5,334 bases of DNA, taken from JAYWAM01 sp043782425 (lineage in GTDB: Bacteria > Pseudomonadota > Gammaproteobacteria > Burkholderiales > Usitatibacteraceae). Position numbers and translations under genes: made by a program. Shown here one piece after another: positions 1 through 5,322 of this stretch (the stretch's first letter is position 1; the number at the start of each line of letters is the position of its first letter). Where the stretch lies: contig JAYWAM010000201.1 of the NCBI GenBank assembly GCA_043782425.1, forward strand, positions 1-5,334, read 5' to 3'. Below the pieces are notes generated by a model. The model saw only the letters and a program-made list of their open reading frames with translations. It did no database searches and was not told the DNA's origin.

Positions 1-40
1 GCTTGCGCACCATTCGTAACGGTGCGCAAGCGCACCCTAC
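1..40. repeat. REP-like palindrome at the window edge
   Basis: An 11-bp perfect inverted repeat (1-11 GCTTGCGCACC, 21-31 GGTGCGCAAGC) encloses a 9-base loop. The right arm continues as GCACCCTAC to base 39, and its partner would lie before the window, so the full dyad is probably longer than what is visible. From memory, palindromes with the GTGCGCAAGCGCACCCTAC theme recur between genes in many beta- and gammaproteobacterial genomes. It lies 34-64 bases past the aminotransferase stop and could fold in that transcript as a 3' stabilising or terminating hairpin. No T-run follows on the minus strand inside the window, so a classical intrinsic terminator is not shown. A 10-bp palindrome, CGGGTACCCG, follows at 48-57. 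Confidence 0.75.
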
Positions 41-64
41 GCAATGGCGGGTACCCGATCTACC

Positions 65-1252
65 TCAAGTAGAACGCAAACAAGCAGCTATGCGCTGCAT
101 CGCTTCCTCGATGAGCTCGATCTTGTTGGTGTAGGCGATACGGATGTGTTTTTGCGGCGCATTTACACCGAAATCCATTCCCGGCGTCAGCGCGACATGC
201 GCCTTTGTCAGAATGCGCCGCGACAGCTCGAAGCTGTCGGGCGCAATGCCGGAACTGTCGGCGTAAACATAGAACGCACCGCCCGGCACTGCCGGAACAG
301 CAAATCCCAAGGCCTTGAGCGCAGGAATAAGAAAGTCGCGGCGCGCGTGAAACTCTGCACGGCGCGCCTCAAGAATCGCCAGGGTCTGCGGCGCGAAAGC
401 GGCGAGCGCCGCGTATTGCGCCGGGGCGGAAGCCGAAATGAACAAGTTCTGCGCCAGGGTTTCGATTGCGCGCACGTAAGCGGGCGGCGCCACCAGCCAG
501 CCCAGACGCCAGCCGGTCATCTGAAAATATTTTGAGAAGCTGTTGATAATGAATAGATCGTCCGCTATCGACAAGGCAGTTGAGGGCGCGACCCCGTAGG
601 TTAAGCCCTGATAAATCTCATCGACAATCAACGTGCCGCCGCGCGCCCGCGTCGCGGCATGAATGGCCGCAAGCTCGTGCGGTGCAACCAGCGTGCCGGT
701 GGGGTTGGAGGGCGAGGCCACCAGCGTCGCCACGCTGCGCGGCCCCCAATGTTGCTCAACATGTTCATGCGTCAACTGATAATTGGTTTGCGGCCCGACT
801 GCGATGGCCTTGGGAACACCTTCCAGGGTGCGCACAAAATGGCGGTTGCACGGATAGCCCGGATCGGCCATGAGCACTTCGTCGCCGGCATTGAGCAGCA
901 CACCCATAGTAAGCAGCAATGCGGCGCTCGATCCCGCAGTGACCACGATGCGCTCGGGGGAAATTGTTACGCCGTACTTGGACGCATAGAACGCGGCAAT
1001 GGCCTCGCGCAGCGGCATGATGCCAAGCGCTGAGGTATACAACATGGGCTGTTCATTTAGCGCGCCAATCGCGGCATCAATAATCGGCTGCGGCGTGGTG
1101 AAATCGGGCTCGCCGATTTCCATGTGAATCACATCGTGGCCCTGCGCCTCAAGCTGGCGCGCAATGGTTTGAATTTCCATCACCTCAAAAGGCATGATGT
1201 GCTGCATGCGCGCGGCGAGGCGCAGAAAGGTTTCGGGCTGCATGTTAATCAT
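65..1252 (-). CDS. Class I/II PLP-dependent aminotransferase
   Basis: This is a 395-residue cytosolic aminotransferase of fold type I, moving an amino group between an amino acid and a 2-oxo acid through pyridoxal phosphate. All expected landmarks are present and in order: MEIGEPDF (44-51), GSSAAL (107-112) for the cofactor phosphate, SNPTG with N183, DEIY with D211 and Y214, SFSK with the Schiff-base lysine K241, GWRLGW with R249, and HIRIAYT with R371, the usual carboxylate-binding arginine. Length is normal and the frame is intact, so it should be active. Donor and acceptor cannot be told from motifs; the sequence resembles the AspC/AlaA/AspB-like branch, so alanine or aspartate is only a guess. 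The start could be M1 (1252) or M4 (1243), and the ribosome binding site is weak at both. It begins 19 bases after the toxin gene on the same strand with no clear promoter between them, so transcription from the toxin-antitoxin promoter is likely at least in part. Confidence 0.93.
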   Translation of the reverse strand: MINMQPETFLRLAARMQHIMPFEVMEIQTIARQLEAQGHDVIHMEIGEPDFTTPQPIIDAAIGALNEQPMLYTSALGIMPLREAIAAFYASKYGVTISPERIVVTAGSSAALLLTMGVLLNAGDEVLMADPGYPCNRHFVRTLEGVPKAIAVGPQTNYQLTHEHVEQHWGPRSVATLVASPSNPTGTLVAPHELAAIHAATRARGGTLIVDEIYQGLTYGVAPSTALSIADDLFIINSFSKYFQMTGWRLGWLVAPPAYVRAIETLAQNLFISASAPAQYAALAAFAPQTLAILEARRAEFHARRDFLIPALKALGFAVPAVPGGAFYVYADSSGIAPDSFELSRRILTKAHVALTPGMDFGVNAPQKHIRIAYTNKIELIEEAMQRIAACLRST

Positions 1253-1271
1253 GAACGTCTCGAACGACCTG

Positions 1272-1628
1272 TTAATCCACGCTTAGCAGGGACAATAGCG
1301 CACGCAGGCCCTTGTCTACCTCGGCGAGTGCGCGCGGAGGTATGCGTCCCAAGCGCTCGGTACAGAAGGATTTATCCACGCTCAGCAACTGCGACACGTT
1401 GACCACTGAGGGCTTGGATAAGCCTGCCGTTCTTGTCGGGAGGCGCACGTTGCCGGGGGCGTCGCCAAGACGAAGATTGGAAGTGATCGCCGCCACGACG
1501 ACTGTGCGGATTCGACTCTCGTTGAAGCTATTTGCCGAGACAATGAGCACCGGACGACGAAAGCCGGGACCAGAGCCAGACGGCACTGGCAACGAAGCCC
1601 ACCACACCTCACCCCTGCGAATTACCAC
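1272..1628 (-). CDS. MazF/PemK-family toxin (endoribonuclease)
   Basis: This 118-residue protein is of the usual size for the MazF/PemK family, whose members stop growth by cutting mRNA (sometimes tRNA or rRNA) at short single-stranded sequences unless bound by an antitoxin. It shows the N-terminal RRGEVWWASLP strand, FRRPVLIVSANSFN with R25, the AAITSN motif with T49, and LSKPSVVNVSQLLSVDK in the second half. R25 and T49 match the catalytic Arg and Thr of characterised MazF enzymes, so activity is expected. The start codon is GTG (1626-1628); any later start would remove the conserved RGEVWW strand. The first 7 bases overlap the antitoxin stop region and no well-spaced Shine-Dalgarno is present, so translation probably depends on ribosomes finishing the antitoxin. 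Cleavage specificity cannot be predicted. Confidence 0.93.
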   Translation of the reverse strand: MVIRRGEVWWASLPVPSGSGPGFRRPVLIVSANSFNESRIRTVVVAAITSNLRLGDAPGNVRLPTRTAGLSKPSVVNVSQLLSVDKSFCTERLGRIPPRALAEVDKGLRALLSLLSVD

Positions 1629-1864
1629 TTCTCGCGCGCCAGAGATCGATACTGCAGCGCGGCAAGCTGTTCATCCAGTTCGGAGCCTTCACCCGCAGGT
1701 CCATAGACCTCGTTGAGTTGAGCAGTCACCAGGTCTTCACGATGCTTCTCGACCAGGGCCGCCACTGCTTTGGCGTAGAGTTCACTGCGGGAGACGCCAA
1801 GCCGGGTAGCTAGCTTCTCCGCCGAACGGAAGACTGGTTCAGGGATTGATATGGCAGTTTTCAT
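1622..1864 (-). CDS. Ribbon-helix-helix antitoxin of the MazF pair
   Basis: This is an 80-residue protein. Its N-terminal half (MKTAISIPEPVFRSAEKLA, then RLGVSRSELYAKAVAALVEKH) has the beta-strand/helix/helix pattern of ribbon-helix-helix (CopG/MetJ-like) DNA-binding dimers. The strand residues of the MKTAISIP segment should read the operator. The acidic C-terminal half (about 45-80, with EDL, GEGSELDEQ and REKW) would wrap and block the toxin. Known antitoxins of this kind are protease-labile and repress their own promoter alone and with toxin. The gene precedes the toxin and overlaps it by 7 bases, the standard order. The ATG at 1862-1864 is fixed by the conserved MKTAISIP start, yet no Shine-Dalgarno precedes it and the predicted transcription start is almost at the ATG. 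Confidence 0.92.
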   Translation of the reverse strand: MKTAISIPEPVFRSAEKLATRLGVSRSELYAKAVAALVEKHREDLVTAQLNEVYGPAGEGSELDEQLAALQYRSLAREKW

Positions 1865-1870
1865 GGCTAA

Positions 1871-1898
1871 AGTATAACACGGGTTATACCGCTGTCAG
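1871..1898 (-). promoter_or_regulatory. Sigma70-like promoter of the toxin-antitoxin unit
   Basis: Read on the minus strand, CTGACA (1898-1893, 5 of 6 to the -35 consensus) and TATACT (1876-1871, 5 of 6 to the -10 consensus) are separated by 16 bases. Transcription would start around 1864-1865, at or next to the antitoxin ATG, giving an almost leaderless message. A second possible -10, TATAAC (1888-1883), would add about 12 bases of leader but lacks a good -35. Confidence 0.7.
1872..1889. promoter_or_regulatory. Likely antitoxin operator (7-bp perfect inverted repeat)
   Basis: GTATAAC (1872-1878) and GTTATAC (1883-1889) form a perfect inverted repeat with a 4-base spacer. The repeat covers most of the predicted -10 box and much of the -10/-35 spacer and ends 8 bases before the antitoxin ATG. 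Binding here by the ribbon-helix-helix antitoxin would block RNA polymerase, as in other autoregulated toxin-antitoxin pairs. The role is inferred from position and symmetry. Confidence 0.75.
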
Positions 1899-1935
1899 TT
1901 TTACTTTTATCTTTGCCATACGATCCTATCGCTGA

Positions 1936-2097
1936 ATGTCTACGTACCAAATCAAATTGAGAGACTGCGTGTTAAAACGTTTCTATTCGCCAGCTTCCAT
2001 TGTAAACTCCAGTGTAGTTCTGCCTGGTATTGAGCAGGTAAGGGAGAGTGACATGAAGGCGGGGATTGTTGCCGCTTTGCGGCATCCCTCAATTTGA
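1936..2097 (+). CDS. Doubtful 53-codon ORF between inverted repeats
   Basis: An open frame starts at ATG 1936, runs for 53 codons and stops at TGA 2095-2097. The protein begins MSTYQIKLRDCVLKRF and ends AALRHPSI. I recognise no family, membrane segment or signal peptide. No Shine-Dalgarno precedes the ATG, and the frame coincides with the stretch bounded by the 13-bp inverted repeat, so it could be a small gene of a mobile remnant or chance. A restart at ATG 2053 (14 codons) has a much better ribosome binding site. Confidence 0.2.
   Translation: MSTYQIKLRDCVLKRFYSPASIVNSSVVLPGIEQVRESDMKAGIVAALRHPSI
2041..2097 (+). other. Strong ribosome binding site with a 14-codon mini-ORF
   Basis: AGGGAG (2041-2046) stands 6 bases before ATG 2053-2055, the best Shine-Dalgarno spacing in this gap. 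The frame reads MKAGIVAALRHPSI and stops at TGA 2095-2097. A GC hairpin lies inside its second half. This could be a leader peptide or the stump of a disrupted gene; no downstream gene on this strand exists for it to control, because the next gene is on the opposite strand. Confidence 0.25.
2062..2088. repeat. GC-rich hairpin
   Basis: TGCCGC (2070-2075) and GCGGCA (2079-2084) form a 6-bp stem with a TTT loop. GGGA (2062-2065) can pair further out with TCCC (2085-2088) after a 4-base bulge. No T-run follows on either strand, so it is not a standard terminator. It sits just inside the right arm of the 1952/2097 inverted repeat. Confidence 0.5.
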
Positions 2098-2269
2098 ACG
2101 TTAGGTCAGGTCAGTTTGAGCGACGAAACAATAGAGCGAAACGCCCCTTCCCCGCGTGCCGTGATCAGTCACGCCTTAGGCAACATTGACGGTGTCTTTC
2201 CGCGCCATGTAAGGCTGTGCATCGATCCGGCTATTCCGCGAGCGCGAAACAACATGGTTAAGGAATCGA
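2098..2269. other. Stretch without a convincing gene
   Basis: These bases lie between the repeat-bounded element and the end of the universal stress protein gene. They contain GTTAGGT (2100-2106), a short tandem GGTCAGGTCAG (2104-2114) and a weak dyad GTGATCAGTCAC (2161-2172). A TTG-started frame from 2116 runs on into the antisense of the stress protein gene and is not believable. No terminator with a T-run was found for the stress protein gene. Confidence 0.5.
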
Positions 2270-2737
2270 CTATAACTTGTCGCGCGCCGGTGACTTTGCT
2301 TTGCGATATACCAACACTGGAATGTCACACAGAGACAGCACCTTCGTGGTGACGCTGCCGAGAAAAAGCTGGGTGAGGCCGCCATATCCATGCGAGCCAA
2401 TGCAGATGAGATCACACAGGGTGTTGTTTGCCGCCTCAACGATACCGACGGCGGGCTGCTCAGTGGTCAAGGTATGACCCACAAATTTCACGCCGCTTTC
2501 GCGCGCTATTTCCGCCAGCGCTCCAAGAAAATTCTCAGCATTGCGTTTGCAGCGTTCGTCGAATTCATTTTCCGGGCTGATCCCCGGAAAATCCTCGAAG
2601 GGTTGCAAGCGGTAGGGAGGGCATGCATAAAATCCGACCACGCTTGCACTCAGCGCTTTTGCCAGCGCCATCGCCGCAACAGCGGATTCGGTCGAGAGAG
2701 GCGAGCCGTCAGTGGGGATGAGGATTTTTTTGAACAT
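2270..2737 (-). CDS. Universal stress protein, UspA family, ATP-binding type
   Basis: From the ATG at 2735-2737 this is a 155-residue cytoplasmic protein of normal single-domain length. It begins MFKKILIPTDGS, the standard first beta-strand with the conserved Asp, and ends with the nucleotide-binding loop GSHGYGGLTQLFLGS, which fits G-2x-G-9x-G-S exactly. That places it in the ATP-binding subgroup rather than the UspA subgroup that lacks the loop. IPVLVYRK forms the last strand. Such proteins support survival in energy or redox stress, and several in Pseudomonas are induced by Anr when oxygen is absent. The frame stays open upstream to a TTG at 2833, but that codon lies inside the FNR box and the 32 extra residues match nothing in the family, so the later start is preferred. 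ATG at 2764 and 2746 remain possible; none has a good Shine-Dalgarno. It is divergent from the cytochrome cluster. Confidence 0.92.
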   Translation of the reverse strand: MFKKILIPTDGSPLSTESAVAAMALAKALSASVVGFYACPPYRLQPFEDFPGISPENEFDERCKRNAENFLGALAEIARESGVKFVGHTLTTEQPAVGIVEAANNTLCDLICIGSHGYGGLTQLFLGSVTTKVLSLCDIPVLVYRKAKSPARDKL

Positions 2738-2818
2738 GGGTAACATCTGCGTGGTGGTAGGCATGCGCACAGCCAGCCTGAAAGTGTCCCCCAGTGTGCT
2801 GCTATGCGACACATGCAT

Positions 2819-2834
2819 TTTGATTGAGATCAAA
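2819..2834. promoter_or_regulatory. FNR/Anr-type box upstream of the stress protein gene
   Basis: TTTGATTGAGATCAAA is a perfect 6+6 dyad with a 4-base spacer and contains an exact TTGAT-N4-ATCAA consensus. Its centre (2826.5) is about 90 bases before the preferred start of the stress protein. If FNR acts from the usual -41.5 position, transcription would begin near 2785 with a leader of about 48 bases. The -10 region there (CACACT on the minus strand, 2798-2793) matches only 3 of 6, typical of activator-dependent promoters. Anaerobic activation is the expected effect. Confidence 0.82.
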
Positions 2835-2910
2835 GGATACGTAGCTTCTTGATTCCGGCACAGAACGCGTAGGAGCCGAGCCGCAGCGCTTAGTGTGGAG
2901 TGCTTGACGC

Positions 2911-2923
2911 CAGGAATTTCCTG
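2911..2923. promoter_or_regulatory. Palindrome CAGGAATTTCCTG, possible operator
   Basis: A perfect 6+6 dyad around one central base lies between the two FNR-type boxes, about 85 bases from the first and 42 from the second. Its symmetry and place suggest a binding site for another regulator of the divergent genes, but I do not recognise the regulator and chance is possible. Confidence 0.3.
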
Positions 2924-2965
2924 ATCGGCATCGCAAGCTGCGGACGCGCGTGAACAGCAACTTGT

Positions 2966-2979
2966 TTGATTTTCATCAA
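2966..2979. promoter_or_regulatory. FNR/Anr-type box upstream of the cytochrome cluster
   Basis: TTGATTTTCATCAA is an exact TTGAT-N4-ATCAA site centred at 2972.5, 149 bases before the tetraheme cytochrome ATG. At the usual -41.5 spacing transcription would start near 3014, with TACCCT (3001-3006) as a weak -10. A better -10-like hexamer, GATAAT (3054-3059), would put the box near -93, close to one of the more distant positions from which FNR can act. Which of the two applies cannot be settled by reading. Confidence 0.82.
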
Positions 2980-3121
2980 TACCTGTTTTGCTTTCGGCAA
3001 TACCCTGTCATTAGTAGAAATCCGATTTACGCATATGGTTTCCCCGAAGGATGGATAATAGGACAGCGGCGCATCTAGAAGGGATGCCGGGAATGCTTTA
3101 TGGTCGACTGAGGAAATGTAG

Positions 3122-4366
3122 ATGAAGCGAAACGTCCTGACTGTCCTGCCTCTGCTGTCGATTGTGATGGCCCTGGGTTCCGCTGTCCCCGCGTTATGCA
3201 TAGCTGCAGCGTCTGCAACACCGCAACCAGTACCCGTCGATGATTATCGCGCCGCCTTCGCTACTCCGCAGGATATTGTCGAGGGTAAACGCGTTGCGCT
3301 GGCGTCCTGTGCGGCCTGCCATGGGCTAAACGGTCTGGGCAAATCCAAGGGTGTGCCGAACATCGCCGGCCAGCGTCCGGTGTACTTATATATGGAACTG
3401 CGCGTTTATCAGGCCGGGACGCGGGGCGATACGCCGATGAACCAGGTCGTCAAATTCCTTAGCGACGATGCATTGGTCAAAGTTGCGGCGTATTACGCCA
3501 GCCTGGAACCGGCATCGCCTGCGGCTGCAGCCAGCGTAAAAATGGCTACTACAAAGGCTGACCCGGTCAGCGTCGGCAAGGCGGTCGCCGCCGGCTGTTC
3601 GGGCTGTCACGGTGAAAGCGGAAACAGCAAGATACCCGGCATGCCCAATCTGGTTGGTCTGGATTCCAAGTATCTTGCCGGAACCCTCGCTGCGTATAAG
3701 AACGGTCAGCGCAAGCACGACATGATGAAGACACTGGTGGCGGCTCTCAGCGATGCCGATATGAGCAATACAGCGCTTTACTTCGCTATGCAGAAGCCCG
3801 CCAAGGCGCAGAACCCAGCGCAAGGTAATCAGTCGGTTGGCAAAGCCGCCGCGACAGCCTGCGCGGGCTGTCACGGCGAAGGTGGCGTCAGCATCAATGC
3901 CTCGACGCCAAGCCTTGCAGGGCAGGATGCGCAATACTTTTTTTCCGCGATACACGCGTATAAGGATGGCGCACGCGCCGACGCCTCCATGAAGGCGCCC
4001 GCTGCATCGCTCGACGACGCGATGATCAAGGATTTGGCCGCCTACTATGCGAGTCTGCCGCCGCAGGCGCCAAACGTGCGCAAGCCGCTTGCGCTTGTGG
4101 ACATTACCGAGCGTTGCGACCGTTGCCATGGGGTGGACGGCAACAGCACAGACCCGCGCTCGCCGGCGCTCGCGGCGCAGCGCGCCGACTATCTTGAGTC
4201 GGTGTTGCACGCTTACAAGAAAGGCGAACGCAGGAGCAAGGCAATGAGCGCCATGCTCGATGGAGTGAGCGACGAAGATATGGGCAATCTCGCGGCGCAT
4301 TATGCGCGTCAGAAGGCCCGGGCCGTCATTTACGTGACGCTGCCTGCAAGGCCGGAAGCAAAATAA
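3122..4366 (+). CDS. Exported tetraheme cytochrome c, four tandem class I domains
   Basis: This 414-residue protein starts with a signal peptide (MKRN, hydrophobic to about residue 29, likely cut after ASA at 30-32), so it acts in the periplasm. Four CxxCH heme sites are visible: CAACH (63-67), CSGCH (159-163), CAGCH (247-251) and CDRCH (332-336). Each is followed by the c4/c553-type pattern Y-x(n)-G-x-R-x4-M, giving distal methionine candidates M106, M202, M290 and M375, then a helix ending in YYASL or similar. Domains are spaced 96, 88 and 85 residues, so the gene looks like two diheme c4-like units joined or two rounds of duplication. Expected role is electron transfer between a membrane donor and a terminal reductase or oxidase; the partner is unknown. 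AGGAAA (3111-3116) is a good Shine-Dalgarno 5 bases before the ATG. C26 in the signal peptide does not fit a lipobox. An FNR-type box lies upstream and a membrane cytochrome gene follows after 79 bases. Confidence 0.93.
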   Translation: MKRNVLTVLPLLSIVMALGSAVPALCIAAASATPQPVPVDDYRAAFATPQDIVEGKRVALASCAACHGLNGLGKSKGVPNIAGQRPVYLYMELRVYQAGTRGDTPMNQVVKFLSDDALVKVAAYYASLEPASPAAAASVKMATTKADPVSVGKAVAAGCSGCHGESGNSKIPGMPNLVGLDSKYLAGTLAAYKNGQRKHDMMKTLVAALSDADMSNTALYFAMQKPAKAQNPAQGNQSVGKAAATACAGCHGEGGVSINASTPSLAGQDAQYFFSAIHAYKDGARADASMKAPAASLDDAMIKDLAAYYASLPPQAPNVRKPLALVDITERCDRCHGVDGNSTDPRSPALAAQRADYLESVLHAYKKGERRSKAMSAMLDGVSDEDMGNLAAHYARQKARAVIYVTLPARPEAK

Positions 4367-4445
4367 TGACTACGCTGAAACGCGGCTGCGGCGCTACCGG
4401 AAAGAACAACCGTCGAACCGAACTCGAAGCAAGGGGCAAACCGTC

Positions 4446-5234
4446 ATGAAAGAAACAGCACCGCTGCATCGGCTCTATAGTCATTACTCAGAGCTGCCGC
4501 TTAGCATGCGCACTCTCTACACAGCGGCGCTTTGCCTGCTTGGATTGGGTTATCTGTTTGCCCTTGTTTACCTGTTTCATACCTACTCAGGGCGGGATGG
4601 GAATTCTCTGGACCTGACCTATGACGATCTGGTCATCGCCTACTCCGGCAGCGGCAAAGGTTCGAAAATTGAATCCGCCTTGCGCGGGCCGATGTCGGCC
4701 ATGTTGCCCACAGATGAGGCCAAGGCCATCGTTTCCTGGGCGCAGAAAGGCGCCGACCGCCCGACTTACGAGACCTATGTCCGTCCGGCCGTCGAAAAAC
4801 GCTGCATGTCCTGCCATGATGGCAGCAACCCGCATCTGCTTAACCTGGACGGTTACGACAATATTAAGAAGGTGACTGAGCAGGACACAGGAACTGACGT
4901 CTTTACCCTGGTGCGCGTGTCGCATATTCATCTTTTCGGCATTACGTTTATTTTTTCCCTGGTTGGTCTGGCCTTCAGCCATGCCTATGTGCGTCCGGTG
5001 TGGCTCAAATCCGTCATCATCGGCCTGCCTTTCGTTTGCGTGGCGATCGATGTGATTTCCTGGTATATGGTCAAGATTTATCATCCTTTTGCCTGGGTGA
5101 CCATGGCGGCAGGCGCGATGCTCGGCGTGTGCTTCGCCACCATGTGGGTGATATCTATGTATCAGATGTGGATAGGGCGCGTCCCGGCGGCGGTTTTGCA
5201 ACGCGTCGGCGGTGACACACGGGTAATTGGATAA
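4446..5234 (+). CDS. Four-helix membrane protein with one c-type heme site
   Basis: This is a 262-residue protein with no cleavable signal. Hydrophobic segments lie at about 24-45, 159-180, 187-207 and 214-240. A domain of about 110 residues sits between the first two, carrying CMSCH (C120, C123, H124) in RPAVEKRCMSCHDG followed by LLNLDGYDNIKK. That surrounding pattern resembles the planctomycete-type cytochrome c (PSCyt1-like) domain. With the N-terminus inside, the heme domain faces the periplasm, where c-type hemes are attached. H160 and H162 at the start of helix 2, H179 at its end, and H213 just before helix 4 could be b-heme or quinol-site ligands, but this is inference. It probably passes electrons between the quinone pool and the tetraheme cytochrome encoded upstream. 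I do not recognise an established name. AAGGGG (4431-4436) lies 9 bases before the ATG, and the 79-base gap has no terminator, so one operon is likely. Confidence 0.82.
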   Translation: MKETAPLHRLYSHYSELPLSMRTLYTAALCLLGLGYLFALVYLFHTYSGRDGNSLDLTYDDLVIAYSGSGKGSKIESALRGPMSAMLPTDEAKAIVSWAQKGADRPTYETYVRPAVEKRCMSCHDGSNPHLLNLDGYDNIKKVTEQDTGTDVFTLVRVSHIHLFGITFIFSLVGLAFSHAYVRPVWLKSVIIGLPFVCVAIDVISWYMVKIYHPFAWVTMAAGAMLGVCFATMWVISMYQMWIGRVPAAVLQRVGGDTRVIG

Positions 5235-5322
5235 AACGCTAAGCACAAGTCGCCTGCGTGCGTATGACGCAATGCGTTGCATGGGATACGGAATATCGGC
5301 AAGTCACTCTTAGAGGTTTGCA

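Larger units (their letters stand above)
1952..2097. repeat. Inverted-repeat-bounded element, possible MITE or cassette remnant
   Basis: TCAAATTGAGAGA (1952-1964) and TCCCTCAATTTGA (2085-2097) are inverted copies matching at 12 of 13 positions, with an uninterrupted 10-bp core, about 146 bases from end to end. The interior is AT-richer on the left and holds a GC hairpin at the right end. No target-site duplication is evident next to the ends and no transposase is present. The spacing suits a miniature element, but one pair of repeats in a single copy does not prove mobility. Confidence 0.35.

Noticed and set aside
44..535. A 163-codon plus-strand frame
   Set aside because: It is antisense to the aminotransferase C-terminal half; its Arg-rich composition is typical of a shadow frame.
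1312..1716. A plus-strand frame across the toxin and antitoxin genes
   Set aside because: It is antisense to both members of a clear toxin-antitoxin pair, with no family resemblance.
2231..2251. Possible terminator TTCCGCGAGCGCGAA after the stress protein gene
   Set aside because: The CGCG arms leave only a 2-base loop, the outer pairs are out of register and no T-run follows.
2116..2352. A TTG-started 78-codon frame just after the attC-like end, as a possible cassette gene
   Set aside because: The second third onward is antisense to the universal stress protein. The composition is unconvincing and it has only a rare start codon.
2890..3201. A 103-codon minus-strand frame in the divergent control region
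   Set aside because: It covers the second FNR-type box and the cytochrome ribosome binding site and start, and shows no recognisable domain.
3386..4300. A 304-codon open frame on the minus strand opposite the tetraheme cytochrome
   Set aside because: It is fully antisense to a gene with four intact heme motifs and a signal peptide. Its product is His/Arg-rich with no domain, and long antisense frames are common in GC-rich genes.
4587..5282. A 231-codon minus-strand frame opposite the membrane cytochrome
   Set aside because: It is antisense to a well-supported membrane protein and its product looks like low-complexity His/Arg sequence.
5240..5290. Possible terminator after the membrane cytochrome gene (ACGCA-A-TGCGT and nearby dyads)
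   Set aside because: The stems are short, loops are too small and there is no T-run; a ribosome binding site and ATG follow closely on the same strand.
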